33,186 nucleotides of DNA from an uncultured Clostridia bacterium (lineage in GTDB: Bacteria; Bacillota; Clostridia; Oscillospirales; Ruminococcaceae), in NCBI GenBank assembly GCA_947629905.1, contig CANRFM010000022.1, forward strand, positions 1 to 33,186, written 5' to 3'. The translations under genes and the position numbers were made by a program. Below are positions 17,112-25,634 of this stretch, piece by piece (position 1 is the first letter of the stretch; the number at the start of each line of letters is the position of its first letter). A model generated the notes under the pieces. That model was not told the DNA's origin. It was given only the letters and a program-made list of their open reading frames with translations, and made no database searches.

Positions 17112-17657
17112 ATGCACAGGATATTTTGTACGGTTCTGGCAGTACTGGTACTGCTGACAGGGTGTACAGCGAAACATCATGCACCTTATCCGGACTATAT
17201 GGAGATCACAACGGTCAAAAATGAGGAGCTGGTGGTGTTCCGCTGCGGTGATGGGCTGTACAGTATGGATGAATACAAGATCGGTGTAGAGCGCTGTGCT
17301 GCACAGGATGCGCTTACCCTTGCGGACGGTGGTTTTGCCCGTATCACAGCGGATGTGGACTATTATGACGGCGGTGGAGCATGTTATCTGCATCATCCTA
17401 TGATACGGGCTGGGTCTGTCAGGGATGTGGAAATGCTTTCCGTGCAGGAGATCGCAGGTCTGTACAGCTTACAGGATATGACAGACGCAGAGACACTGAA
17501 AAACGGTGTCTGGCTCTACGGGGACAAGTATGTGTTCATTGTGAAAGGCGCTGCCTATGTCTATGATGAAAACGGGCTGATCGGAACGGCAGAGGGCATT
17601 TTACAGGCGGATGATGCACCGAAAGTCCTCGATGCCGTTCTCGAAGAAACGACCTGA
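17112..17657 (+). CDS. Small lipoprotein of unknown function
   Basis: 181 residues from the ATG at 17112, preceded by GGAGG with 5-base spacing; an ATG at 17097 overlaps the previous stop but has no ribosome site. The signal peptide MHRIFCTVLAVLVLLTGC ends in a clear lipobox with Cys18. The mature part is mixed alpha/beta with no domain I recognise; it has several Tyr- and Asp-rich stretches (DVDYYDGGGACYLHHP). Being the second gene after the VWA lipoprotein, it may act with it at the cell surface. That is inference from position only. Confidence 0.75.
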   Translation: MHRIFCTVLAVLVLLTGCTAKHHAPYPDYMEITTVKNEELVVFRCGDGLYSMDEYKIGVERCAAQDALTLADGGFARITADVDYYDGGGACYLHHPMIRAGSVRDVEMLSVQEIAGLYSLQDMTDAETLKNGVWLYGDKYVFIVKGAAYVYDENGLIGTAEGILQADDAPKVLDAVLEETT

Positions 17658-17658
17658 C

Positions 17659-17677
17659 AGCCGGGCAATGCCCGGCT
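17659..17677. terminator. Strong GC hairpin between convergent genes
   Basis: AGCCGGGC / GCCCGGCT, perfect 8-bp stem with a 3-base loop, directly after the lipoprotein stop and 9 bases before the end of pepF. No good T-run follows on either strand, so termination may be weak or factor-dependent. Confidence 0.45.
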
Positions 17678-17686
17678 GAACGATCC

Positions 17687-19468
17687 TTACAGCAGTGCTT
17701 CAAATTCGTCGATCAGTTCGCCGAAAGTCTCCACTGCGCTGTCAAAGGCTTCTGTTCCGGTCATGTCTACGCCGGCGATCTTGAGGGATGCGATGGGGGT
17801 CTGCGTGCTGCCCAGTTTCAGGAATTGCAGATAGGCATCCAATGCACCCGGTTCGTGCGCACGGAGACGGCGGACGATATGGCTTGCGGCGGTCAGACCG
17901 ATGGCGTATTTGTACACATAAAATCCGTAGTAGAAATGCGGTATCCGCATCCATTCAGAGGCGATCTGTTTGTCGAGAACGACTTCATTTCCGAAATATT
18001 TCTGGTTGAGAGCGTAGTACTTTTCACACAGCAGATCGGCTGTCAGGATCTCTCCATGTTCCGAGAGGGTGTGCATTTCGTCCTCAAATTCCGCAAACAT
18101 CACCTGCCGGAAGATCGTTCCCTTATACAGTTCGAGCAAGCCGCCCAGAATGGAAAGCCGTTCTGCCCGGTCGGTCGTGTGTTCGAGCTTGTGATAGGCG
18201 AGCAGCAGTTCATTGACCGTGGACGGCACTTCGGCGACAAAGATGCTGTAATCCGCATATTGCAGGGGATTGTTCTTGCGGGTGTACCAGCTGTGCATGG
18301 AATGCCCGGACTCATGGGCAAGCGTGGAGACATCTTCATCCAGTCCCTGAAAATTCAGCAGGATAAATGGCTCTGTTCCGGCACATCCGCCCGAAAAGGC
18401 ACCGCCGACTTTTCCGGTATTCGGGTAGACATCTACCCAGCGGCTTTCATAGCCTTTGCGGAGCGTGTTCACGTATTCTTCCCCGAAAATACCGCAGGCG
18501 GCAAGCACTTCTTCCTTTGCCTCTGCATAGGTGTAATGCTGTCTGCTCTGCTGACTGAGGGGAACGTAAATGTCATACATATGCAGTTCGTCCAGCCCCA
18601 GTACCTTCTTTTTCAGGCGGTAATAGCGGAACAGTACATCAAGGTGGGAGCTGACGTTTTTCACGATATTCCGGTAGATTTCCGGTGTCACATGGTCAAA
18701 GAACAGAGAATGTTCCAGCGCAGAGCCGTAGTGCCGTACTTTAGCGCAGACTTTCTCTGTTTCGATCTGTCCGGCATACAGGGAAGCAAAGGTATTCCGA
18801 AAACGCTCATAGCCCGCATACAGTGTCTCAAATGCCGCCTTGCGCACTGCACGGTTTTCGGAGCGTACCAGACGGGCGTAGAGCGTGTCGGTCAGTTCGA
18901 TCTCCTTGCCGTCCTCGTCAAGCGTTTTCCCGAACCGCAGGTCGGAAGCGGTCATGGTCTCATAGGTCTCCGAAGCCGTGGAACGCTCTTTTTCAAAGGC
19001 TGCTAAAAGGGCTTCTTCCGGGGCGGACAGGGTGTGCGGATGAAAGCGGAGCATATTCCGGAGCAGGATCTCATACGCTTGCAGCGGTGGATAGTCCTCT
19101 GTAAACTGGGCAAGCATCTCCGGGGTGAGGGACAGCAGCGCCGTATCAAAGCCGGAAGTCGCCTCCGCAAGTGCCGTTGACAGATCCTGCGCACGTCCCA
19201 TCAACTGACGGGCGGTATTGTCCGAAGTGTCCTCTGAATAGCGCAAATTGGCGTAGGTGTAGATCTTCTGCACGGATGCCTCCAATTTGACAAGCGCCTC
19301 CACTGTCCGGAAAAACGCCTCTGGGGAGGAGAGCATTTCCGGCAGCAGTTCCGGGAAACAGGGAATACGTGCCTGTGCTTCTGCAACGGCTTGTTCCCAG
19401 TCCTCTGTGGTCGTATAGATCGTGGTAAGATCCCATTTGTCTTGTTCTTGTATCTCTGTTCTGAGCAT
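17687..19468 (-). CDS. pepF: Oligoendopeptidase F (M3 family)
   Basis: 593-residue cytoplasmic zinc peptidase that cuts short peptides. The M3 zinc motif HESGH is at 385-389, with the downstream Glu in FVAEVPSTVNE as third ligand. N-terminal QDKWDLTTIYTTTEDWE and the C-terminal end fit PepF closely in length and order. The start has GAAAGGACG upstream and a promoter-like pair at 19497-19526. It is monocistronic: the upstream neighbour is IS debris and the downstream one is convergent. Confidence 0.93.
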   Translation of the reverse strand: MLRTEIQEQDKWDLTTIYTTTEDWEQAVAEAQARIPCFPELLPEMLSSPEAFFRTVEALVKLEASVQKIYTYANLRYSEDTSDNTARQLMGRAQDLSTALAEATSGFDTALLSLTPEMLAQFTEDYPPLQAYEILLRNMLRFHPHTLSAPEEALLAAFEKERSTASETYETMTASDLRFGKTLDEDGKEIELTDTLYARLVRSENRAVRKAAFETLYAGYERFRNTFASLYAGQIETEKVCAKVRHYGSALEHSLFFDHVTPEIYRNIVKNVSSHLDVLFRYYRLKKKVLGLDELHMYDIYVPLSQQSRQHYTYAEAKEEVLAACGIFGEEYVNTLRKGYESRWVDVYPNTGKVGGAFSGGCAGTEPFILLNFQGLDEDVSTLAHESGHSMHSWYTRKNNPLQYADYSIFVAEVPSTVNELLLAYHKLEHTTDRAERLSILGGLLELYKGTIFRQVMFAEFEDEMHTLSEHGEILTADLLCEKYYALNQKYFGNEVVLDKQIASEWMRIPHFYYGFYVYKYAIGLTAASHIVRRLRAHEPGALDAYLQFLKLGSTQTPIASLKIAGVDMTGTEAFDSAVETFGELIDEFEALL

Positions 19469-19496
19469 GGCAGATCGTCCTTTCGTTTTTTTTTAT

Positions 19497-19526
19497 AGTA
19501 TATCACATAATGCCCACTGATTGCAA
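19497..19526 (-). promoter_or_regulatory. Likely pepF promoter
   Basis: On the minus strand TTGCAA (19526-19521), 18-base spacer, TATACT (19502-19497), about 30 bases before the pepF ATG. The -35 box is only a partial match. Confidence 0.5.
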
Positions 19527-19740
19527 GACATTATACAAAATTTTTCCGAATTTTCATCTTTTTGCCGTGGATGCGGCGTTTTGCGGGGCGGGTGATAGAT
19601 AATATAATACAGACACGGTCTTTTTTACTGATACATTGTAAAAATGGAATGGAAAGTGTCCAAACAAGGATATTACAAAAAATTGACGAGACCAAGAGGA
19701 AACTCACGGTTTGGAAAATGAAGTCTGAAATTAAAAACAG
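19527..19740. other. Non-coding stretch with a promoter-like pair
   Basis: No convincing gene. On + there is TTGCGG (19581-19586), 16 bases, then TATAAT (19603-19608), pointing toward the IS remnant. A 25-codon frame from 19644 to 19721 contains KVSKQGYYKKL, which recalls the start of IS3-type OrfB proteins, but it is too short to call. The stretch looks like insertion debris between pepF and glnA. Confidence 0.3.
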
Positions 19741-20195
19741 CTAAATAGAAACGATTGTAGGCATAAGCAAAAAGCGCAAGGACAAATCTTCCGTATTTGG
19801 CTTTATGTCAATAAACCAATGAAGTTCATCTGATTCACGCTCTGGTGACAAGTTTTCAACATCAGGATTTAGTTTTTTATCCAGTTATAGACATTGGCTT
19901 TATTCATGCCTGAAATTTTGCCTGCACCTCGTCCGCTTACTCCAGAATAATACATTTTCATTGCCAGTTACTTCGTTTCATCAGAATATTCATGCTTTTG
20001 GGAATCAATGGTATACCTTATGCCGCAGTCTTTACACCTGCATCGCTGAGTACCTGACCTGTTATATCCTATCTTGATTTGATTTTCTTGTTTCTTGCAA
20101 TTTGGACATATTTCTTCTTCTATCGTCGCTTTCCTCATCTATAACATCTCCTTGTTCTTTTTCTTATTGCATAATATTTGCAAATTGTACACTCC
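19741..20195 (-). mobile_element. Decayed IS1-like element, copy A (5' half with broken transposase)
   Basis: Reading the minus strand, a 15-base end GGAGTGTACAATTTG (20195-20181) resembles the end of copy B at 26261. The transposase starts at 20140 (AAGGAG 9 bases upstream) as MRKATIEEEICPNCKK, with a zinc ribbon CPNC...CRCKDC, then a helix-turn-helix (GVSGRGAGKISG, NKANVYNWIK). Two features matter. An in-frame TAA at 19972-19970 replaces the AAA codon seen in copy B. The first frame then ends just after an AAAAAAC run (19878-19872); the -1 frame continues as LNPDVENLSPERESDELHWF to 19741, just as IS1 makes InsAB' by -1 slippage on A6C. The DDE part beyond that is missing. Inactive remnant. 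The IS1 family call rests on these motifs. Confidence 0.75.
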
Positions 20196-20316
20196 TAAAA
20201 AATTTTTACATAGCTTGCTAAAGCCATCGGCAACAGAAGGATTTGTTAAAAATAGTAAGTTTTTTATCGAAAGCGTTTATCCTTTTCATACATACCGCCA
20301 AAAAATCCAGATTCGC

Positions 20317-20345
20317 TTGACAAATGCGGAAAACTGGTGTATGAT
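20317..20345 (+). promoter_or_regulatory. glnA (type III) promoter
   Basis: TTGACA (20317-20322), 17-base spacer, TATGAT (20340-20345). Transcription would start near 20352, only about 15 bases before the leader hairpin and about 93 bases before the start codon. Confidence 0.8.
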
Positions 20346-20366
20346 GATATTGTACGAAGAAACAAT

Positions 20367-20421
20367 GGCGTTTCGGAATGCAGCTGATGTGACCGCTGCA
20401 TCCGGAGCGTCTTTTTGTTTT
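20367..20421 (+). terminator. Leader terminator / attenuator upstream of glnA
   Basis: The arm 20367-20384 pairs with 20395-20411: 17 base pairs (four G-U), one bulged A at 20377, 10-base loop TGATGTGACC, followed at once by TTTTTGTTTT (20412-20421). This has the full form of an intrinsic terminator, yet it lies between promoter and ribosome site of glnA, so it should cut off transcription unless something prevents its folding. No rival antiterminator hairpin is clear in the short leader; an ATTGT/ACAAT pair (20349-20366) abuts it but may be only partly transcribed. Confidence 0.8.
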
Positions 20422-20444
20422 AGAAAGATTTCAAGGAGGAGTTT

Positions 20445-22541
20445 ATGATGGAACAGGTAAAACCCACTGTAGCGGAGTATTTTGGCTGTAACGTGTTCAA
20501 TGATGTAGTGATGCGTGAGCGTCTGCCGAAGAGCGTGTACAAGGCTGTACAGCGCACCAAGCAGCTCGGCATTGCCCTCGAACCGGATGTAGCGGATGTG
20601 GTTGCCAACGCAATGAAAGACTGGGCTGTGGAAAGAGGGGCTACCCATTTTACCCACTGGTTCCAGCCGATGACAGGTGTGACTGCTGAGAAGCACGATG
20701 CTTTCATTTCCCCTGCACCGCATGGCAAGGTCATTTTAGAATTCTCCGGCAAAGAGCTGGTCAAGGGCGAGCCGGATGCTTCCTCCTTCCCGTCGGGCGG
20801 TCTGCGTGCTACGTTTGAGGCAAGAGGCTACACGGCATGGGACCCGACTTCGGATGCTTTCATTAAGGACGATTCCCTGTACATCCCGACTGCATTCTGC
20901 TCCTATACGGGCGAAGTGCTGGACAAGAAAACACCGCTGCTGCGCTCAATGGTCGCTGTCAGCGAACAGGCACTGCGTATCCTGCGGCTGTTCGGCAATA
21001 CCACGGCTACCCGTGTTATGACAACGGTTGGTCCGGAGCAGGAGTATTTCCTCGTTGACAAGAAATATTACGACCAGCGTGAAGACCTGATCATTACCGG
21101 GCGTACCCTGTTCGGGGCAAAGCCGCCGAAGGGGCAGGAACTGGAAGATCACTACTTCGGGAACATCAAGCAGCGTGTTTCTGACTTCATGAAAGACCTT
21201 GACAAGGAGCTGTGGAAACTTGGCATTTATGCCAAGACAAAGCACAACGAGGTTGCTCCCTCTCAGCATGAGCTTGCGCCGGTCTTTACGACTTCCAATA
21301 TTGCTGCCGACCACAACCAGCTCACCATGGAGCTGATGAAGAAAACTGCCCTCAAGCATGGGTTGGTTTGTCTGCTGCATGAAAAGCCCTTTGCCGGCAT
21401 CAATGGTTCCGGTAAGCATAACAACTGGTCGATCTCCTCGAATGACGGGCAGAACCTCCTTGATCCGGGTGCAACACCGCAGGACAATATGCAGTTCCTG
21501 ACGTTCCTGTGTGCGATCATCAAGGGTGTCCACGAATATGCACCGCTGCTGCGTCTGAGTGCTGCTTCTGCCGGCAACGACCATCGTCTGGGTGCTAACG
21601 AAGCACCGCCTGCTGTGGTTTCCATGTTTATCGGCAGCGAGCTGGAAGAGGTCATTGAAGCACTGGAGAGCGGCAAGAAGTACGTTTCCAGTACGGCAGA
21701 ATTTGACATCGGCGTGGATGCACTGCCGAATTTCAAGAAAGATACCACAGACCGGAACAGAACATCTCCGTTTGCATTCACCGGCAACAAGTTTGAGTTC
21801 CGTATGCTGGGTTCTGCGGATTCTATCTCCTGCACGAATGTGATTCTGAATACGATCGTGGCTGAGGAGCTGTGTGAATTTGCGGATGAGCTGGAGAAGG
21901 CTGACGACTTCAATAAGGCACTGAAGGCACTGCTGGTGCGCACCATCAAGGAACACAAGCAGATCATCTTCAACGGCAACGGCTATGCCGCAGAGTGGCT
22001 GGACGAAGCAAAGCGCAGAGGTCTGCCGAATCTGGTGTCCACGGTGGATGCTGTTCCGGAATACACCAAACCGCAGTATGTTGCTATGTTTGAGAAGTTC
22101 AAGGTCTACACCAAGGTGGAGATCGAGTCCAGAACGGAAATTTTGCTGGAGAACTATGCAAAGGTCATCAACATTGAAGCGCTCACCATGCTGGATATGG
22201 CAAGGAAGCAGATCATCCCGACCGGCTTGAAGGTCGGAAAGGATGCCTGTGATGCAGCACTTGCCAAGAAGGAGCTGGGGATCGACAATGCCTTTGAGGT
22301 AGGCTACGCATCCAGAGTCTCCGCACTGACTGCCGGCATTTCCGAGGCGGTTGGTGTGCTGGATGAGAAGGTCATTGCAGCGCAGGGTATCGAGAATGCC
22401 GAAGCACAGGCAAAGTTCTGCCGCAGCGATGTATTTGTGGCAATGCAGAACCTGCGTGGTCTTGTGGATGAGCTGGAAACGATCGTTTCCTCCAAGGATT
22501 GGCCGATGCCTTCCTATACCGATTTGCTTTTTACTGTATGA
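20445..22541 (+). CDS. glnA: Glutamine synthetase type III
   Basis: Large (698 residues) GSIII, also called GlnN, which makes glutamine from glutamate, ammonia and ATP as a dodecamer in the cytoplasm. It is far longer than type I (about 450) and carries GSIII features: FGCNVFNDVVMRERLP at the start, GATHFTHWFQPMTG, SSFPSGGLR, and NHNEVAPSQHE-like and AADHNQLTMELM stretches, followed by FAGINGSGKHNNWSIS and SAGNDHRLGANEAPPA around the active site. Two ATGs (20445 and 20448) follow AAGGAGG; either can serve. It has its own promoter (20317-20345), a terminator-like leader hairpin and a strong terminator after the stop. No regulator or GlnB gene is adjacent. GSIII is typical of ruminococci and Bacteroidetes. 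Confidence 0.96.
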   Translation: MMEQVKPTVAEYFGCNVFNDVVMRERLPKSVYKAVQRTKQLGIALEPDVADVVANAMKDWAVERGATHFTHWFQPMTGVTAEKHDAFISPAPHGKVILEFSGKELVKGEPDASSFPSGGLRATFEARGYTAWDPTSDAFIKDDSLYIPTAFCSYTGEVLDKKTPLLRSMVAVSEQALRILRLFGNTTATRVMTTVGPEQEYFLVDKKYYDQREDLIITGRTLFGAKPPKGQELEDHYFGNIKQRVSDFMKDLDKELWKLGIYAKTKHNEVAPSQHELAPVFTTSNIAADHNQLTMELMKKTALKHGLVCLLHEKPFAGINGSGKHNNWSISSNDGQNLLDPGATPQDNMQFLTFLCAIIKGVHEYAPLLRLSAASAGNDHRLGANEAPPAVVSMFIGSELEEVIEALESGKKYVSSTAEFDIGVDALPNFKKDTTDRNRTSPFAFTGNKFEFRMLGSADSISCTNVILNTIVAEELCEFADELEKADDFNKALKALLVRTIKEHKQIIFNGNGYAAEWLDEAKRRGLPNLVSTVDAVPEYTKPQYVAMFEKFKVYTKVEIESRTEILLENYAKVINIEALTMLDMARKQIIPTGLKVGKDACDAALAKKELGIDNAFEVGYASRVSALTAGISEAVGVLDEKVIAAQGIENAEAQAKFCRSDVFVAMQNLRGLVDELETIVSSKDWPMPSYTDLLFTV

Positions 22542-22556
22542 TTGCATTCCTTTTGG

Positions 22557-22589
22557 AAAACCCCTGTCCGATAACCGGGCAGGGGTTTT
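22557..22589 (+). terminator. glnA terminator
   Basis: AAAACCCCTGTCCG pairs with CGGGCAGGGGTTTT (14 bp, one G-U) around ATAAC, 15 bases after the glnA stop. The A-run and T-run on the two arms would allow action in both directions. Confidence 0.85.
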
Positions 22590-22637
22590 CAGTCAATCAA
22601 AAAATTCCAACTACACGCTGGACTTTTTTGACAAATT

Positions 22638-22668
22638 GAGGGCACTTTTGGCAAGTGCCCTCCTTTTT
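22638..22668. terminator. Second hairpin, shared by glnA and the lipoprotein gene
   Basis: GAGGGCACTT / AAGTGCCCTC, perfect 10-bp stem, 5-base loop TTGGC, followed on + by CTTTTTAT. It touches the stop codon of the opposite-strand lipoprotein gene, so it probably ends that operon too, though the minus-strand T-run is poorer. Confidence 0.7.
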
Positions 22669-23269
22669 ATGTAGCCGCTTCTGTGCATTCGGTGGGGACA
22701 GTTTCGGGGAGCGTTTCTGTCGGGGGTGCTGTTGTTTCCGGGGGAAGTGCCGTGCTTTCCTCTGTAAAGCTGTCAAACGTAACAACAACACCATATGCCG
22801 GGAACAGGAACGACAGCGGAATGCCTTCATCCGAGCAGGTCAGGGTATATTCGCCGACCTCCAGTTCTCCCTCGCAGATGACATTGCCCTCTTCCGTGTG
22901 TCCGTTCAGCTCCGGTTCAAGTGCCATGCCGTCTACCACTTCCATCAGGCTGCCCAGCTCCGTGCGGAGCGCCTGCGCCGACTGCGGAACGGAAAATTCC
23001 AGACCCTTGTAAGAGGCTTTCACCTCATCATCCAGAAAATCGAGCTGCACCCCGGCAAGCTGCTTTGGCTCGCTGAACAGGATGCTCCATGCATTCATGC
23101 CCATGCGGGTCAGGGTAGCTTTGGTCTCGCTGTCGGCATTGGTGACCGTCACATCTGCTGAAAATCCGCCAGCCATGCGGTTGGCAGTTTTACCGGGTAG
23201 GCTCTGCACTGTGCAGCCCGCACACAGCAGCAATGCCGTCATGCCAAGTCCTGCAAAAATACGTTTCAT
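22667..23269 (-). CDS. Lipoprotein of unknown function
   Basis: 200 residues. Signal peptide with lipobox LLLCAGC (Cys19). The mature domain (about 35-165) has alternating strands, with FSADVTVTNADSETKATLTRMG and a run ending VVVTFDSF, which loosely recalls LolA-like or other lipoprotein beta-sheet folds; I cannot name the family. A C-terminal Thr/Pro/Glu tail of about 30 residues follows. GAGGTGAG lies a few bases before the ATG. Last gene of the four-gene operon, 56 bases after nnr. Confidence 0.75.
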   Translation of the reverse strand: MKRIFAGLGMTALLLCAGCTVQSLPGKTANRMAGGFSADVTVTNADSETKATLTRMGMNAWSILFSEPKQLAGVQLDFLDDEVKASYKGLEFSVPQSAQALRTELGSLMEVVDGMALEPELNGHTEEGNVICEGELEVGEYTLTCSDEGIPLSFLFPAYGVVVTFDSFTEESTALPPETTAPPTETLPETVPTECTEAAT

Positions 23270-23325
23270 ACACTCACCTCAGTATCATTTCGGTTGGCAT
23301 TCCTGTATTTTTGCAGACCCGGATC

Positions 23326-24816
23326 TTACAGCACTTCCGGAAGTGCTGTCAGCAAGTCCTGCGGGAGCATATACAGCTCATCGAGATTCTTGGCACAGTA
23401 GTCTCCTGCTGCCGCATGGATCGTCACTGCCGCACAAGCGGCTTCGTACAGCGGCATTCCCTGTGCAGCAAGGGCTGCGAGCATCCCGGCAAGCACATCG
23501 CCGCTGCCGGCTCTTGCCATGCCTGCATTTCCAAGGCGGCAGACCGCCATCCTTTTGCCATCCGTGACGACCGTGCCGGCACCTTTCAGCACGACCACAG
23601 CGCCTGTCTGCGCTGCCAGTTTCTTTGCCGTGCCGGGGCGGTCACGCTGCACTTCGGCTGTGGAGATACCCAGCAGCCTTGCTGCTTCCGCCGGGTGCGG
23701 TGTGAGTACGGTTCGTCCCTCCGGTATCCATTCTATGCAAGTACCCATGCCATTCAGACCATCCGCATCCAGAATTACCGGGCAGGTGCTTTCTTTCAAC
23801 AAAAATTCTGTGAGCTGCTTCGTCTCCTCCGTCACGCCAAGTCCGCAGCCGAGGAGCAATGCCTGCTTGCCCTGCAATGCATCTGCAAGGGATGCCTTGT
23901 TTGCCTCAAATTGCAGGAAACCCTGTGCATCCACGGCAAGCGGCAGACACATGACTTCCGGCAGACGGCTGCACACGGCTGCCACGACTGGTTCAGCGGA
24001 AGCACAGGTCGCCAGCCCTACGCCCATGCGCATTGCACCGTCGGCAGAAAGCACGGCAGCGCCCCGCATCCGTACCGAACCTGTAACAGAAAGCAGATGT
24101 CCGTTCATGTGCTTGTGCGCATCCGGGCGGCGGACAGGGAGCAAAGCACGTGCAGCAGCAAGTTTCAGGTCGTCGGCGGGGGCAGTTTCGAGCGAATCGA
24201 ATGCCGAAACTGAGATGCCGATGTCCGCTTTCACAATCTCACCGCAATACTCCAGCAGTGGGTACTGTGTCATGCCGAGCTTGACCGCTCCGAACGTTAC
24301 CGTCAGCTCTGCCGGGAATGTACCGGGGCAGACCTCTCCTGTGTCGGCATTGCCGCCGCTTGGAATATCGCAGGCTACGTGAATTTTCCCCTGTGTCTTG
24401 GCAAGGAGAGAGGCAAGATGTTCATCCAGTGTTCCCTTGAAGCCCGTGCCGAACAAGCCGTCTACCACGATGTCCGGCTCACCGAACAGGAAATCATATG
24501 CCTCCCCGTAGATCGGGATGCCCTCTGCTTTTGCCTGCTCATAGGCTGCACGGGCAGCAGGTGTACCGGGATTGCCGTTGGGGGCAAGGACTTCCGGTTT
24601 CCAGCCGGCTTTCTTGAGAAAGACAGCAGCGGCATAGCAATCGCCGCCGTTGTTCCCCTTTCCGGCAAGGAAGAGGACGATCTTCTTGTCCGGGTAGCGC
24701 ATTGCAATTGTCTCTGCCAGTGCGTGACCAGCCCGCTGCATCATTTCCGCATAGGAAATGCCGCTCTGATCGGTGAGTGCTTCCAGTAAATGCATTTGTT
24801 CTGTAGTGGTAAACAT
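23326..24816 (-). CDS. nnr: Bifunctional NAD(P)H-hydrate epimerase / ADP-dependent dehydratase
   Basis: Repairs hydrated NADH and NADPH (NADHX, NADPHX). From the ATG at 24816 the protein has 496 residues, usual for the fused form. The N-terminal YjeF_N epimerase domain (about 1-210) has AEMMQRAGHALAE and AGKGNNGGDCYAAA; the C-terminal NnrD domain has LLGCGLGVTEET, ILDADGLNGM, TPHPAEAARLLG, VVLKGAGTVV and GNAGMARAGSGDVLAGM. The start is set by AAGGAGG about 8 bases upstream; an upstream in-frame Met at 24927 is inside the previous gene. It lies 20 bases after a lipoprotein gene. Confidence 0.94.
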   Translation of the reverse strand: MFTTTEQMHLLEALTDQSGISYAEMMQRAGHALAETIAMRYPDKKIVLFLAGKGNNGGDCYAAAVFLKKAGWKPEVLAPNGNPGTPAARAAYEQAKAEGIPIYGEAYDFLFGEPDIVVDGLFGTGFKGTLDEHLASLLAKTQGKIHVACDIPSGGNADTGEVCPGTFPAELTVTFGAVKLGMTQYPLLEYCGEIVKADIGISVSAFDSLETAPADDLKLAAARALLPVRRPDAHKHMNGHLLSVTGSVRMRGAAVLSADGAMRMGVGLATCASAEPVVAAVCSRLPEVMCLPLAVDAQGFLQFEANKASLADALQGKQALLLGCGLGVTEETKQLTEFLLKESTCPVILDADGLNGMGTCIEWIPEGRTVLTPHPAEAARLLGISTAEVQRDRPGTAKKLAAQTGAVVVLKGAGTVVTDGKRMAVCRLGNAGMARAGSGDVLAGMLAALAAQGMPLYEAACAAVTIHAAAGDYCAKNLDELYMLPQDLLTALPEVL

Positions 24817-24836
24817 AACGATATCCTCCTTGTATT

Positions 24837-25634
24837 TTACGGCAGGGCTGCCGCAATATTCTCTTCTGTCAGGGGCAGGTATTCCGGTGTAAGGACTTCT
24901 GCACCCTCTGACCATGTATTGTACCATGCGGTGTACTCTGTCTCGTCTGACGGCAGATCGGAGCCGATGTAATAGACCATGCCGCTGTTGCTGGTGTCTG
25001 CTTCTTCCGGGTATTCGTCCTCTTTGCCCGCAGCGGCAAGGGCTGTACGGGAAAGGGCATTGACATAGGCGACAGTGCGGTAGCCGTCTACGTCCGCTTC
25101 ATACTCCCAGAGCGTGTATGGCACAAATGCACCGGTATAGTCTCCGGCTTCGCCCGCTTCCGTGGCAACGCCGCCTGTGAACCAGCTCAACTCGGCATTC
25201 GCTTTCAGTTCCGCTTTCAGGAAACCGTCCGCATCCGTGCCGTAAAGCAGTTCCTGACAGGTATCCGCACTTTGCAGTCGGAGCAGCAGTTCCGGTTTGC
25301 CGTCCCCGTCCATATCCGTGACCGCAAAGGTGTTCTCTTCCGGCTTGCCCAACTCCACTTCCTTACCGTCCGGCAGCATACTATCCGTCAGCAGTGTCGT
25401 CAGGAGTGTACGATACTGCACAGCAGTTTCCAGTGGTTCTGTCGGTGCGGCAGGTGCATCCGGTGTGGTAAAACGATTCTGCTCGGTTGTGGTTTGTGTT
25501 TCAGACGGTGCAGGGGTCTCCGCTTCGGTCGCGGGGGCAGTCTCTTTGAGGGGCTGGGTATCTGCCGGAACGGTCTCCCGGCTGCATCCGGTCAGGCAGA
25601 GGAGCAATGCCGCCGCAAGATACAGGCGTTTCAT
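24837..25634 (-). CDS. Lipoprotein with an EF-hand/FG-GAP-like Asp motif
   Basis: 265 residues. Signal peptide with lipobox CLTGC (Cys17), then a Thr/Glu/Ala/Pro-rich linker to about residue 70. The mature domain has TDMDGDGKPELLLR at about 110-123, a calcium-binding-type Asp loop as found in FG-GAP/VCBS repeats and lipoproteins that start 'D-DGDG--EL'. The rest (LWEYEADVDGYRTVAYVNAL and after) is unassigned. The start overlaps the end of the membrane-protein gene by 4 bases (ATGA), so the two are coupled. Family is not known to me; a surface or substrate-sensing role is only a guess. Confidence 0.75.
   Translation of the reverse strand: MKRLYLAAALLLCLTGCSRETVPADTQPLKETAPATEAETPAPSETQTTTEQNRFTTPDAPAAPTEPLETAVQYRTLLTTLLTDSMLPDGKEVELGKPEENTFAVTDMDGDGKPELLLRLQSADTCQELLYGTDADGFLKAELKANAELSWFTGGVATEAGEAGDYTGAFVPYTLWEYEADVDGYRTVAYVNALSRTALAAAGKEDEYPEEADTSNSGMVYYIGSDLPSDETEYTAWYNTWSEGAEVLTPEYLPLTEENIAAALP

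Noticed and set aside
17825-19006. 393-codon + strand frame opposite pepF
   Set aside because: Shadow of the oligoendopeptidase gene; no ribosome site, no family pattern.
19644-19721. Possible IS3 OrfB fragment containing KVSKQGYYKKL
   Set aside because: Only 25 codons, no second motif and no terminal repeat seen; the likeness may be chance.
20346-20430. ANTAR-type double hexaloop or glutamine riboswitch in the glnA leader
   Set aside because: The terminator loop has 10 bases, the preceding small stem has an 8-base loop and may be partly untranscribed, and known glutamine riboswitches are cyanobacterial; neither fits.
20946-22547. Long minus-strand open frame (533 codons) opposite glnA
   Set aside because: Antisense shadow of the type III glutamine synthetase gene, with no start signals or recognisable domains.
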